Origin: Halictus rubicundus
Lineage: Eukaryota; Arthropoda; Insecta; Hymenoptera; Halictidae
Length of the DNA: 64,000 nucleotides
Assembly (NCBI RefSeq): GCF_050948215.1
Contig: NC_135165.1
Location: 2,764,501 to 2,828,500, forward strand
Direction: 5' to 3'
The notes below the pieces were generated by a model. The model was given only the letters and a program-made list of their open reading frames with translations. It made no database searches and had not been told where the DNA came from. Numbering within the stretch: position 1 is the first letter of the stretch; each line of letters begins with the position of its first letter. Below, one piece after another: positions 13,949-26,700 of the stretch. The translations under genes and the position numbers were made by a program.

Positions 13949-14119
13949 TTAACACTAGGTTTACGGGACGCGTCAAAACGACGCGTTCTAATATTTTTAA
14001 TTTACGATTGGAATTACTCAACAAACTTATTTCCTTAAAACTTGGATAGACACGTTCCTCTTATTTTTATAAAGTAATGTGAAATACTCGCTCTTAATGC
14101 TCCGTAAACCTGGTGTTAA
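13949..14119. mobile_element. TTAA-flanked MITE, family C
   Basis: TTAACACTAGGTTTACGG at the left and the inverted CCGTAAACCTGGTGTTAA at the right, about 171 bases in all. The interior is non-coding. TTAA flanks suggest mobilisation by a piggyBac-type transposase, but the terminus differs from families A and B. Confidence 0.7.
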
Positions 14120-14547
14120 ACAACAATTGCACAACGGGAACGCGACACGCAACGTGTTGAAGAAATTGCTCCGAACCTGTAACGAACCTGTAACTCTTCA
14201 GATCCGCATACGGGGCGTTTGCTGACGGACGTTTTCTAATTAGGTACTGGCATTATGAAATATCGTCATTCGAACCGCGGAAGTCGCGACAGCTCCCTTG
14301 AGGTATAAATAAATATCTCTGATGAAACAATAAATATTCCCAACACCCAGAGCGTGTACGCATGCTCGAATTAGTCTAATCTATGGCGGACGTATTCTAA
14401 TTACCGGCAGTATGAAACATGGGCCCCGTTCGTGTTTGTTTTCTTCGGTTTCTCGCCGGAGCTGCGCAGGGACCCGCATTTCTGTGCTCCCTTTTACACG
14501 GGCAGTCCCTTCAGCGCGATTTCATCGACAGAGTCCGGCAAAGCGGG

Positions 14548-14581
14548 GCGAGGCGAGGCGAGGCGAGGCAAAGCGAGGCAA
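14548..14581. repeat. GGCGA pentanucleotide tandem repeat
   Basis: About four GGCGA units followed by diverged GCAAAGCGAGGC copies. Creates arginine-rich spurious frames. Confidence 0.8.
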
Positions 14582-17500
14582 ATGGGGAGAGAAATGGGGG
14601 CCGGGAGCGCGGCGGACGTCGTTGTACAAAAATAAATAAAGTCTCTCTCAAAAGACTGAGAAAATATGTCGATAAATCTAATGTCTAGTTGAGATAGGTA
14701 CCCCGCTATCGCCGGCCGGAAAGCAATTGTCCCCGGCTCGGGCGTGGACGTTATGGCGCAGCAGGACTATTATTTCCCGTGATCGAGGAGTTGCTTTTGG
14801 ATTGCCTTCCGCGATCCCGGGGATCGCAGCGAGAAGGGCGACGATCTTTCCACCTCCGGGAAAGTTTTCAAATTCCCGCTATCCGCCATCCACTTTGTCC
14901 TACGCTCGCCGGAGTTCCATCGCGGACTCTGACAATTTATACATTTCTAGTCCCGTGATCTACTTGCGCCATGACAAACCGTATCTTTCGATAATATTTA
15001 CTATCCTTCCGCGCTCTCCAGAGTCTCCCGCGTCTCAAATGACCCGCGAGCTTCCTCCGGGAAACTTGTTTGCGTTTGCGTTACACGGACCAACTTTTTG
15101 CCCGGGCACTTCATTATACTCTCCGACCCGAGACATTTTTGGAAATTGCCCTGTTAGGTCGTTGCCACGCGGAATCGACGATCCTTGCACCGGGACAATC
15201 CTGCGGGCGAAACTAGGGCAAGTCGATACGTTTTTCAGGTTTGCAATTTTTGAAAAAATCCGCTAAAACATTCTCTAAACGTTCCTCCTTGCAAACTGTG
15301 AGTTTGCGAATTTACGGAGATCAGTTTACAGAAACTAGAACAAGTAAAAAGTTTCTTTTGTCCATTGAAAGTTTTCTTTAATTAATCGAGATAAAATAAA
15401 CACACCGTTGGGGATTCTTAATGTGGACGTTTCCTTATTTTACAAATTTGGAAATGATAGAAATGCTATTACCAAAGAAAAGTTCGTCGAGAAACTCTCC
15501 ACGCTTAATTAGCGATTCGAGTGGGCAATTTGTTAAGAGGAAAGATCGACCTGTTGAGAAATTGGTCCCTTATTCGATAAAACGGTAAGCAGTGTGTACA
15601 GTAGAGCGTATATTTACAGTTTTACAAAGTAGCGAGGGAAAATGCGATCGCAGGAGATCGTCGTCTGTGTAGTGTGTACGTGGAGCGAAAAATATATAAA
15701 TTTTGTCGGATCGAGGCGCTCGGGGCGGAGAAAGTTGTGGACTGACGTCAATAACAAACGTTGTATTCCTTGTCACACGTCACATTTATTCCTCATCATT
15801 CATTATCGTGCACTTTTCCCATTTTTTCTTTTTTAACAGGCTCGATTTACAACGCGCAAATCGAGCGACGGACATGCTAGATTTGCAACGTGCAGGACGA
15901 CTCGAACGTAACGAAATAGTTGATCGTTTTTTTTTTTGTAAACAAACTAAAATTGTCTCAACGATTTACGCAATCATTTACGAAAGTCTACGTACAGCTG
16001 CTACTCTTAAACGTTCAAATTTTAAATAGCAAACACTTACAGAAAACGGAAATTTGTCGTATTTTACGAACGTTGATTTACTTGTTAGGATAGATTCTCC
16101 GTAACGATATTTCTCATAAATTTAGTTAACGTAAAATACAACGGTCGCTATAATTTCTCGAAAGGATTATTCTGAAAATAGTACTCTAGTCTTTAAGATT
16201 AATTTTATACTGCTTTAACCATTGCGTCTTACTAGAATAATTGAAATTTCGCAAATCTATGTAGATTTTTGTGAGTGACCATACCTGCACATGATTCCAG
16301 AAGATCCACAGACGATTTATCGTACGATGGATCGAACGAGCTACTCATTAATACCAATGAAATCGCTGAAATTAGACAGAGCTGATTATTAGCTGATTAA
16401 AGTTTTGAGCTTATTATCAATCGACTGAGCTAGTACCAATTCATAGCCGAACGCTTACTTTTGTCCGTCTCAATCGTTAATTAACGGCTTCAACCTTTTC
16501 TCGAAATTATAACTTTTCTAGCAGCCACTTTAAATTATTAACAGATCATCAAATTATTAGAGCCACCGTACGAAAAATATATTCTGTTATCCACACGGCG
16601 GATGCAATTTGCAACCCTGAAAAATTCTTAAAAAATAGTAAGGATTTGGTGTGGCTTCGATTTCATTTAACAATTTCTTTTAAAATCGTCGATTTATGCG
16701 AGTGACTCCAACAATTCGATCGCCCATTGTATTTCAAAAAGAGGATCAACGCTGATCTCAAAAGATTAGGTACATGAGCGCGTAAAAGCACGCTGATATG
16801 TAAGAACTTGAACGAATTTTGCAATAGTCGAGTTTAAAACGACAGCTGGGTAACTTACCGTATGATAAATTGTACAGTCTGTGGAACTTTTAACAAGTAC
16901 TAGATAGCATGAGAACCAGTCGTCCGGAAAATCATTTTCGATCGACGAATCGTCGCGTTCAAAGAAAATTTCCTCCTTCGATTTCCCGGACGACTTGCTC
17001 GAAGGTAATCAATAAATTACTTCTTAATGTAAAGCGAACAGCGACATTGTTCTAGGGAAACCGCACGCGGAATTAAACGGAACGAGAACTGGACAAATGT
17101 CGCCGCGAGTAACAAATTTGTAATCCCCTGTCGTTCAGCGACATATGATTTAGAATACGTTATGAAAGCACTATATATTCAGCACTGATAACGTTCTTTA
17201 CATTTATTTCTTGAAATACACTGTTTGAAGAGTTTATGCTAAACTTAATCTACGAAGAACGGGCGTTCAATGCAAAGTAACCGGTTAAATTACTTATCTA
17301 ATAGTTGCGTCCCCCCATTACCAACTAACGGGAGAAATGAGGGAACGGATTTCAGTAGAATCGTGAAACATGGTTGGACGGCAACGTTTCGTGATCTTCC
17401 GAATGATCTAGTTCCCTGACTGCTCTCGTAAGTACCGAATTACAGTCTGTACATACATCAGGCGTGGGCGCAACAGGCGCTCTCTTCTTCATCATACATT

Positions 17501-17518
17501 AAAAAAAAAAAAAAAAAA
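17501..17518. repeat. A18 homopolymer tract
   Basis: Eighteen consecutive A. No retroposed gene is recognisable upstream of it on the plus strand, so I annotate only the tract. Confidence 0.9.
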
Positions 17519-18059
17519 GAAAAACGACGCGTTCGCTGCCAGTGTCACATGTGTGTGTGTGACAACGGCGATGTCTCAACAAAAATCAAATTACGTGGGC
17601 ATCGAAAAATCGGGAGAACAAGGGACAGAAGAGGGTTTACAGAATAGCTGAAAATTCGAGTGTAGTGTGAGCAAATCGACACGATTTCGCTCTTCCTCGT
17701 GTACGTTCCGGAATTCAAGCGTCTAGCATCGAGTGCAAAAATCCAGTTAACAATCCCTCGACAAATCGACAATCCCTTCTCCATCGCTCGCATTCACCTC
17801 AGCCAACCACACTACAATCAAATCCAAACACCACCCACACCGGCGTCGACCCTAAAAACCTAAGCACCCGATTACCATCGAATTGTCTACTCCGTCGTGG
17901 ATGGATACAATGGACGTAAACGGACAAGAGAAAGAGAGAGAGAGAAATCGAAGAGAGGACGCCGTTGAATCGGCATAAACGTATTACACCAGTGAGCCCC
18001 GACGTTGTCCATCCCGCACCAGTCTTTCGGAGTGTTGGTGTGCACCGCGACTCTGAATG

Positions 18060-18761
18060 TCAATTAACACGTAGATACATCGTACGCTTGGTATACCCGC
18101 TGATTAGCGAATCGTCACTTGTCCTGATCGAACTTGTCCTCGGGCGTCTCTGTTGTCCCGAGACAGCCAACAGGTTCTCCTCGAACGTGTCTACGGTAAA
18201 GTCCTGTTCCTTGTGCAGCTTCGGTATCGGTCTGCCGTGGTGCCCGGTCCGCCTGATCATGCTCGCGCGGTTTTTCACCAGCGCCGCGATGCCGTTTCGT
18301 GTATGCTGCTTTCGCTTTTGCGTTTGCAGGCGTCTGAGCGCCGATGGCCGGGGCCTGGCGGCTTGCGACGGCGGCGGTGGTGGTGGTGGCGGTGGTATTT
18401 TCGGCGGGGGCAACCGAGCGGACGGTCCCGGCGGGATTCGGGCCCCGCCGGCGTTCCGATTAGGGCCCGGCGGCGGTGGGAAACCTGGAATAGGGAAGCC
18501 TGGTCTAGGTGGCGGCGGTGGGTAACCTGGAATAGGGAAGCCTGACCTAGGTGGCGGCGGGGGGGGACGCGGAGGTCCGTACCTGAACGGTCGGGGACCG
18601 AACATCGGCGGCGGGCCCCGAAGCGGCGGCATGGGCCGGAATCGTGGGCCCGCGAAACCGAAAGGAGGAGGCGGAGGCGGCGGCGGCGGCTGAGGCGGAA
18701 ATGCGCCACCTCCGTCTTTTGCGAAACAACGACGCATCGCACCGAAACTCGGCGGTCCCAT
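18060..18761 (-). CDS. Proline-rich frame in the last exon of the DUSP11-like gene, offset +1 from the phosphatase frame
   Basis: A 233-codon open frame begins at an ATG with a good context (18761-18759) and ends in TGA at 18060. Residues 1-130 are proline- and glycine-rich with long poly-Pro runs. They include an imperfect internal duplication built on GFPIPG[YF]PPPPP and blocks such as FGFAGPRFRPMPP. Residues 150-233 are not low-complexity and are basic, then mixed (KLHKEQDFTVDTFEENLLAVSG), which argues for a real product rather than chance. It lies in the same exon as the phosphatase C terminus but one base out of frame, separated by a GAGC repeat. It could be the true C-terminal tail after a repeat-length change, an independently started ORF, or a tail lost in this haplotype. 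A proline-rich, RNA-binding-like tail would suit an RNA phosphatase. Confidence 0.6.
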   Translation of the reverse strand: MGPPSFGAMRRCFAKDGGGAFPPQPPPPPPPPPFGFAGPRFRPMPPLRGPPPMFGPRPFRYGPPRPPPPPPRSGFPIPGYPPPPPRPGFPIPGFPPPPGPNRNAGGARIPPGPSARLPPPKIPPPPPPPPPSQAARPRPSALRRLQTQKRKQHTRNGIAALVKNRASMIRRTGHHGRPIPKLHKEQDFTVDTFEENLLAVSGQQRRPRTSSIRTSDDSLISGYTKRTMYLRVN

Positions 18762-20660
18762 GACGCTTGCTCGCTCGCTCGCTCGCTCGCTTCGGGCGGG
18801 TTGATTCCTCCGGCAGATTCTTCAGGTGCGCCACGTAACTCGGACGTTCGATCGAGTAGCCGCGGGCCTCACCGAACGCTGTAACATGCACAAAACACAC
18901 ACCTGGTATCAGCGCGAATACTAGCGCGCTGGGCGAAAGTAGCTTCTTTCGGACCCGGCTCGCTGTATCCGGTTCTACGGTTCCGTTAGTCTTCGATCTC
19001 GAACAGCGGTTCGGCGATCTTTCGACCAGGTACTTCAAACCGGTATGATTTTGTTACCGGTATTGCACTGATAAGGCTGCTCCGAAATGCATGAACATCG
19101 AAAGCCGCTCTAGAGCACGAGAAACGAGTCTAACTGTAGCTGGCGAACTGTGGTTTGTGGTGTCACCTTTTATTCTCACTGATTTACGGATTTGCTTTGT
19201 TCAAATAAACCGGCAAAATTGAACGCGGAGATCGATCCACCTTTTCAGACACGTACCATCGACGTTGGTTTTTGCTATTGTACTCTTTGTAACGAATTCA
19301 TCGAACTATTCTTCGGTTATACTTTGTTACTTTGATTGGCAACGGAATGGTCGAAAACAATCTGTAGTAGATCTTGACGGATTCTAATAATCAATAAACC
19401 GACAAATATATTCAATATCGAGATCTGAAATGGAAAACTAAGATCACATACTTTTTATACTCTCCTCGGCGTTCCACCCTAATTGTTCCACAAGATATCT
19501 GGAATAAGAGAGTTACGATATAGTAAACGCTTTTGCTGACCAACTCGACCCGACCACTTCGCGGTACTAATTTCAAGTAGTCGTTAATTTTGTGGTTAAT
19601 CACCAATTGAATTCGACAAATTTTTGACGTATCTACGAACAGACAACGATTCTCAAATGAGATAATAATCGGATGGAAATAGTTACATTGAAAGTTCACC
19701 ATTGATCGTTCATTCGAACGAACAGAAGAATAATCAGCGACGAGGTAAAGACGAATAAGAAGGATACTAACCTGCAAATAAGGTATCCGGAACGGTTTAT
19801 ACCATGCGTGCAATGAACGCCAATTATGTCTTCTGAAACAAAAGAAACGGATGTTTTTCAGCTGTACGTAAAGGGCGTTACACATGTAGGATAACATGGC
19901 GAATGAAATTGAACGCTCGGAGAACATGAGATATTTATAATTCCGTAACTCGCAGGTCGCGTCCCATGGTGTACAGAAGTGCAACCATCGTTTCGAGCCA
20001 CTTTGCAAAATTCGGCGCACGGTGTCGGTTCGAAAAGGAGAGGCCCGCCGAAAATATTGCAAGAGCAGCAACGCGCGTAAGGTGAGACGTACGATTTCAT
20101 GGGTCATCAATTCAGCGAGAGGTGGAGGCAGGGTCGGCGCCTTTTCGGGCGCAGCAAGGGGCTGATTATAATATTACCGCAAATTACCAGCAAAAGCTGC
20201 GACGAATTCACGACGATTCGAGTTTGAGCGGGTCACGGGCGGCACTCTAAAGCCCTCTACACACGGTCGAGCTTGTTACGATGCGTAGGCTCCTAAATCT
20301 CACGACTGTTGCAACGCAGCTCCGCCTCAGGACCAACCTGCATCGAAGCGGCAATCAGCATACCTTTGCAAGTCCCATGATATTTACTTCTCCGCAACGA
20401 TTATCTTTTTGCCTAATTTCCTTTCACCGAACACATCTTTTATGCTACCACTCGTGTGCGGGGAACGCCTTTAATCGTCTGTAAAAATTAATCTTTACTG
20501 TCGGAAAATAATTCGAAACTGACGTTGGACGAAACCTGGACGCATCGCAGCACGTTCGAGAAGTGTACAGGGAGCTTAAGGGCCGAACCCTCGATGGGAG
20601 CAGTCGCTAAGGTCATAATGACCGGCATGACCGACCCTACTACCACTTCTGCCCCGTCAA

Positions 20661-20702
<42 letters not shown>

Positions 20703-23700
20703 CATTTTCCTTTTCCGCTGGCGCGGCGTCTCGGCGTGTGCGAGTACGCAACACTTTGGACCCACTTCGTGGCCTCTCACCTCGACTTACGTTGTGAATT
20801 AAGTGGCCATCGGAGGTCATGCGATATGTTGGTTGACCTTCGCGAGCCTCTTAAGAAGATCGTTCGCGGAAACATGACGCCATTTATACGCAGAAGCGAG
20901 GTCTGAACGTTTCAGTGCTGCCATACAATAAGGCCGGTATATTTATCAGCGGCCCCGCAGGAAATTATGCCCCTCGATGCCCGAAAGAATCGCGAAAAAT
21001 AACCGTAATTGAAGAGTATCATACCGAGCGACGTATCACGACTCGAACCGGGATTAATTACGGGCCGGTGTTCGGGGCACCGTGGTTTCGTTTTCTAATT
21101 GCGAGCCGCGTTTCAAGTCCCCAAATTGAGCTTTCTCGGACATGCTGGTTACATGATATTCTTTTCATTGCAACAGTTGGCGCGAACCTCTTCGTTCCAT
21201 CCGTGTTAAACGAGCTTCCAATACAGGCTGCAAACAAATGTTGCAAACTGTTCGTCTCGGAGCCCAACGAACACATCGACTTCATTCTCTTTTAATAAGC
21301 TATCAGTTTTGTTTTAATCAAGTACCATTTCTATCTGCAACCGGTACAAGGAAGAACTCTTCGAATAATTCAAGAACTGCAGATGTTATGTCACTGTTTC
21401 AAATGAGCGACATTGTCGAATCCGCGCCCGATTTTTCCACGAACATTCGTTGACGAAAGATACGCATTAGCGTTATTGCCAATTGATCGACGCACGTTTC
21501 GACGAACAGCGACGAGGAGGAGAGTCCGGCAGCGGCCGGCCATCTTAACGGATAGTAAGTGGCCAGGTTTACACGCAAGGGAGCAAGCAAGGTAAGATCA
21601 TTCCACGTTCCTATCTATCACAGGGTCATCTCTCTTTTGCATACGCAGAAGCATACGTCTTGCAGAAGACCGGGAATATTCTCGGAACACGTCGGCATCT
21701 AATGTGAATCTAGAGCGAGCACCCCTGCGGCGCACCGACATGCTAAGGCTGGCAAATAAACCGATCCTCCGAAAGATTGCCAATGACCCACGACCTTTTC
21801 TGATCCGTTGTATCGACTTTCACGGACGATTAAATATCGGGCAATGCATCTTCACCTTCTGCCAATGGCGAACTGCCGACGCGCAATTAATATCTATTTC
21901 GGCATGCTCGTCGTCCCCTTTCCACGTTCGTTCATTGTTCCATAATAAATGGATCGCGGATTTCATGCGCTTCAGTTGATGCAACTTAACCGTAGAACTA
22001 CCGAGCCCTAAACGTGACTTAGACTTATCCCTTTGTAATAAGAGCAAGATCGAATTTGCTCAGGTTTCATACGATTTTTATGGTAACGTGTGCCCCAAAG
22101 AAGAGATATATTAAAAAATTTCTCGTGAAAACGTGTCCATAGTTTCACTAATCGTGAAAGCAGAAATTATCCACTATTTTGACTGGTTCGGTGGTTCTAG
22201 TGTTAAAAAAATAATTTAGTGCTGTCTGACCGTTTAGGACCGTGTAGAAAGTTATCAGAACGAAGGAAACGTGGGCACAAAACATTACAAGTCGAACTAT
22301 CCGCGCTGCCTCGAAAGGAAGAAAGAAACGAAGAAAGTATGCGCGGCGAGGCACCCCGCTGCTCAACAAACGAACTCAAACAATTCTCCACAGGAGCCGA
22401 ATCACAACAGAGACGTCCATCCTTCACCGATAACCAGCGTGTCGATCGATATGCCATATCGGAATTCCTCGATCAATTCCAATTGACGGGGCATTACAGG
22501 CGGAGCCGATTGCGTTTCAAATAGAAATACTTCAGATTTCATCCCTTCGCGAATGAAACGGAATTTATTTTCACTGTTAATAATTGCTGCGGGACACCGG
22601 GACGCCAGGTAGTGGAAGCCTCGGGTCTCAAAGCAGTTCTAATCGTTGCGGGCATAAAGGCGAGAGGTCACGAAAATGAGCTGTGGCCTACAGCCGCGGA
22701 GAACGCGACCATGAGAGTGGAAGAGCTCGAGAGGCGATTAGGCGGTCGGACGGGGACGTAGGTAGAAGGTATCGCATGCCACTCCCTGGGGAACAACGAA
22801 GGTTGGTTTTCGGGCTACTAGAGTAGTCGCGAAGTACGACCCGAAGCGACGTGGTTAATGTGGCAATATGATATATAAGCGGGAGGTGCGTCCGCTCAAA
22901 TAGCCTCCGGTGGATGGGTCTCCTTTCGTGTTCCTCGGACTTCTAGCGGAGAACGTAAACACCCGGCCGCTGGAAATATATGTAAGAGCCGTTGAAACGG
23001 GAAAGGACCTTTAACGTTCGCCTCGGCGCGCGCGCATAAACACGAAAATATCCCTCCGCGCGATACACACGTACCGTACATATGTACATACGGCGGAGCC
23101 GCGCGAGGGCATTTCGGTCGGCCGATTACTGCCGCCTTAAATCAATCGAACGATCGAAGTTCGAACGTTCCACGGTATCGGCCGCCGATACACGCGTAAA
23201 CACTCGTAAACGCACGCTCCTCTCTTCTTTCTATGCGCGGCCCGGAGGTGGACCACGGGCACGGGGACTCGTGGGATGGGTGCAAGACGATTAACGACAT
23301 CTTGCATTCCGCGGCCGATAAATCACCCGGCCACTGTAAACGGCCTCGGCTTAGTTATCTCTCACCTGGCCGGGTCCGCAGCAGCGCCCCTCTCAACCAG
23401 AAATCGTAGCGGAATTCCGCGTTTTCCTATCACGAATAGCTGCGGTGGTACAGTGATACGTATTGGTATTATCTCGCATAGAAAATCGGCTGATAAATAA
23501 TATTACACGGACTCACCTTCACCGCAAGTAGACGTGAAATCTTCCATCAACTCGAAGAACCTGAAACGAAAAAGAACACACGTTTTTACTTTCCAAAAAT
23601 CAGAATATAAATTGCTATTAAGCTATTAGCTAGATTAGATTAGAAGATTTTTATTTAGCCCCTAGCTGTCGTAATTGAAACAGAATATTTTCATGTCGCA

Positions 23701-26700
23701 TAAAAATCCACAGTAATAACGGACCTCCGTATAAATTCTGAATTCCATAAGAGAAAAGCGAAAATAATTAAAAAATGTTCAGATCAGTACAGCAATCCAG
23801 GAGCAGGATAATTGTCAGATACGAGGCTCGCGTAATTTCGTTGATAAATCTCGTCGAGAGGGGACAGAAAAGTATAGCGATAACCGTGAAATCGTTTCAA
23901 TCTCTCTTTTCCAATGGACGAGCCCCAGAATGAACTTGGTTCCACGAAACCCTGGCAACCGCCATTGTGTGAGAATGGGCGAGAGCTCAATTGTGTTACT
24001 ATAGAGGCTTAATAGTGACTATAGAGGCTTAATAGGACCATTTTAGTGGCTTTCGCCCCTTTTACCCTCGAACCGGATTCCCTACACCATCGATTAGCCT
24101 TACACGATTAGAAGCACTAACTCATTCGCCGACTTTACCAGCTGGTTTCCACGATCGTTCGCTGTCGATCGATTATATGGGTACCTTTAACCTATTATAT
24201 AGGACCTATAATGACTAATAAGAAGGATGAACTTTTCCCACTGTGGATAGCATACGATCACGTGTCCGATAACAGAGTATCGAGCGGACGGATCTCGATT
24301 GTTCTTTCGAAATTGATCTACAGAGTCGATCGGAAACGAAGTTAACCTGCAACGTGTAAATACTGTTTTATGTGCAACCATCATTTTACATTTTGCATAA
24401 AAAGACGCGTTCGCAATTTTTCTGGATTCGAAAAGTCATTTTTCCCTTCACGAATCTAGTGTAGTTAAATTTGGAAAATGCAGGATTAACACTTTAACAG
24501 ATTTTTTAATCACTTGTCCTATAACTTTATCATTTCAATAAGAGTAAAATAAACAGATTCCTAAAGTTCCAAGCAAATCATTGTATTATTTAACTAACAC
24601 AAAGTTGATACACATTTTTCTCTTTTCAATTTAATGTACCTAATCTATGTAGCTCTGGGAGAAAAATATTTTCAACAGTCGAACGATCTTCGTGTAGATA
24701 GTGATTCCCGGCGATTTAGGCTCGTAGGACGATCATCGAGAAATAAAAGGCACCCGGCGAACCCGTTGGGAGTGACAGTCGCATCTCACGCGGAGACGCA
24801 TCTATCAAGTAGTGGAATGAAATATCGAAAAATGGCTGCTGGAGATCCGCGCACCGTGGCGCCGCTTGGAACGTGAAGAATGACGAGCGTTAAATTAATT
24901 TTACTTCAAATTTGAATTACAGATTCGACGCGGACGTGGCGGTGTCTCCGGGCAAGGCGCTTCGCGCTCAGGTCAATCGGAATTTCCCCGTGGAAAGAGC
25001 CATTGCTATCGGGGCATTGTGTTCCTGCTCGTCGTTTTCGTCTTTATCAAAAGCACCGGAGTCGCGTCAACTTAAATATTTATAACCCCGTTGGTCCGAC
25101 ACGCACATTCAAATCGAAAAACACGCGCGGCAAATTGCGAACTGCGCGGACATTTACCCTGATTACTAAATTGTCAACGTTACCAAAATCGTGCTAAGAT
25201 CTATTGAATTTTATATTCTAGCATTCTCTGAAAATTTCCAGACGCGGATGACGATAATAAATCTCTGTGTTAATATTAAAAATTTGGAAGCTGTATCACG
25301 TCATTCGCATTCTTCCACTGCATGTAGTTCTACTCGTATGCGTCCACACACGGGCCAGCATGGTTTCCGGAAGATTGAGAACCATTAACTCGAATTATAC
25401 GGCGGATTATGGGGAATCAGACGGGTAATAGCTGCCACGATTCCGTTTGAATGGCAGCCTAGGGCCTATGGCTGTTTCCTTGTTTACTCAAAGCGGGCTT
25501 AGCACGACGAATGTATGCTCGAACAACAAAACGCATCGAGGGCGCGCGCTCCGAGTCGCATTATTCGGTCCGCATAAATTCGCGGGTGGTTTCGGAGGTG
25601 TTGCGCGTCGCTGGGTTCGGCTAAAATAAGGAGATGCTCGTGAAACTGCGAGGAGACATTTATGGCAGGGCCGATAGTCCGTGCGTAAGCGGTGTTCATT
25701 TGAATAAGACCGCGCGGTGTGTGGTCCCGTTCACGAATCCTCCTCGCGAATGAAAACACGCGCACGAGAACCGGATCGCTGCCGATTTTTCTCCCCGTAG
25801 GAAAATACCCGTCCGGGCTTACGATCGGGAAAATTGTGGATCAAGGCGAGCGCCGCCTCTCAGGAACAGTTGGCTGCTGACGGATACGCGATAGTCGAGC
25901 ATCGCGGCGTATTTGTCAAAATGTAACCCTCCCGGCGGTCCGCCTCGCGCAGAAAAATCAATGTTGGCTACTAATTTCAAATTCAGCGTTCCACATTCAT
26001 AGAACACCGCGAACGGGACGCCCAGGGCGATGTGTTCGTGCAGCCACGGCACCGAATGCTCCGCAGAATACCACACTGCACCGTCGGAAATTGACCCGTA
26101 CGTAACCTAATTCGAACGGAAACGTTCAACCCGCTGTTTCGCTCGGTTGCAACTAGCGGCGTTTACGTCGAAACTACCAAAAATCGATCGCATTTCCCTC
26201 TTTGGGAATTCACGGTTTTACCAGCTTCTCACGGCAATGGCGAACCGTCCTTTAATCGATGACTGTGTTCGATTGATTCAACGTTTCGCAGGTACGTGTC
26301 CGGGTCATCATGGCGAACACCCAGGGACGAAACACCGTCGCGAAGTCAAGGGGGACTTTGCGCGTCCGGATGCTCGGCCCCTACAACCCCTAAATCGCGA
26401 ATCGGCATTCCGGTCTTGACGCCACAGGCACCTAGATTACCGCGGGACCCGCGATTACGATCGGGCCTGGCCGTGGCCCGTCGTATAGATTGTATGTTTC
26501 ATTGTACTATTTAAGCAAGCAATCTCGTTCAAGGTTTATCCTAAAAAAAAAAGAGAGAAAATAGAGCAAGTTTTTCCGAATAATTTCTAACACTTCACGA
26601 TCAACATTTTTAAGCAATTCAGTAAATTGAGGAAGTCCTGCGATGCTCAGCGTGTTAAAGAAATTTAGATTATTCGTTTGAACGCTTAATGTTTGATTGG

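Larger units (their letters stand above)
1..18059. other. Gene-poor region downstream of the DUSP11-like gene
   Basis: I read both strands and found no chain of exons that joins in frame and matches a known family. Open frames of 60-180 codons occur, but they are expected in this CpG-rich, stop-poor sequence and lack flanking splice signals or coherent composition. What can be supported here are TTAA-flanked MITEs, microsatellites and an A18 tract, listed separately. Isolated donor-like sites on the minus strand, for example near 9,526 and 16,857, have no convincing partner acceptor. Distal 3'UTR, enhancers or non-coding RNA exons cannot be excluded. Confidence 0.6.
19833..23516 (-). other. 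DUSP11-like intron 6
   Basis: 3.7-kb intron from donor GTGAGTCC to an acceptor ending TTTGTTTCAG. It contains a TC microsatellite and one family B MITE, both listed. No other supported feature. Confidence 0.8.

Noticed and set aside
14727..15266. 179-codon plus-strand frame
   Set aside because: One of the longest single frames, but composition is unstructured, there are no exon borders, and similar chance frames occur throughout the CpG-rich half.
17965..18525. Glycine-rich plus-strand frame of 186 codons
   Set aside because: Mirror image of the minus-strand proline-rich exon; no independent splice or start evidence.
18547..19038. Minus-strand frame that looks like a secreted protein (KKLLSPSALVFALIPG core)
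   Set aside because: It reads through the acceptor at 18,879. Upstream of that point it is DUSP11-like intron 8, and the true preceding exon is 19,452-19,498 (RYLVEQLGWN), which joins in phase.
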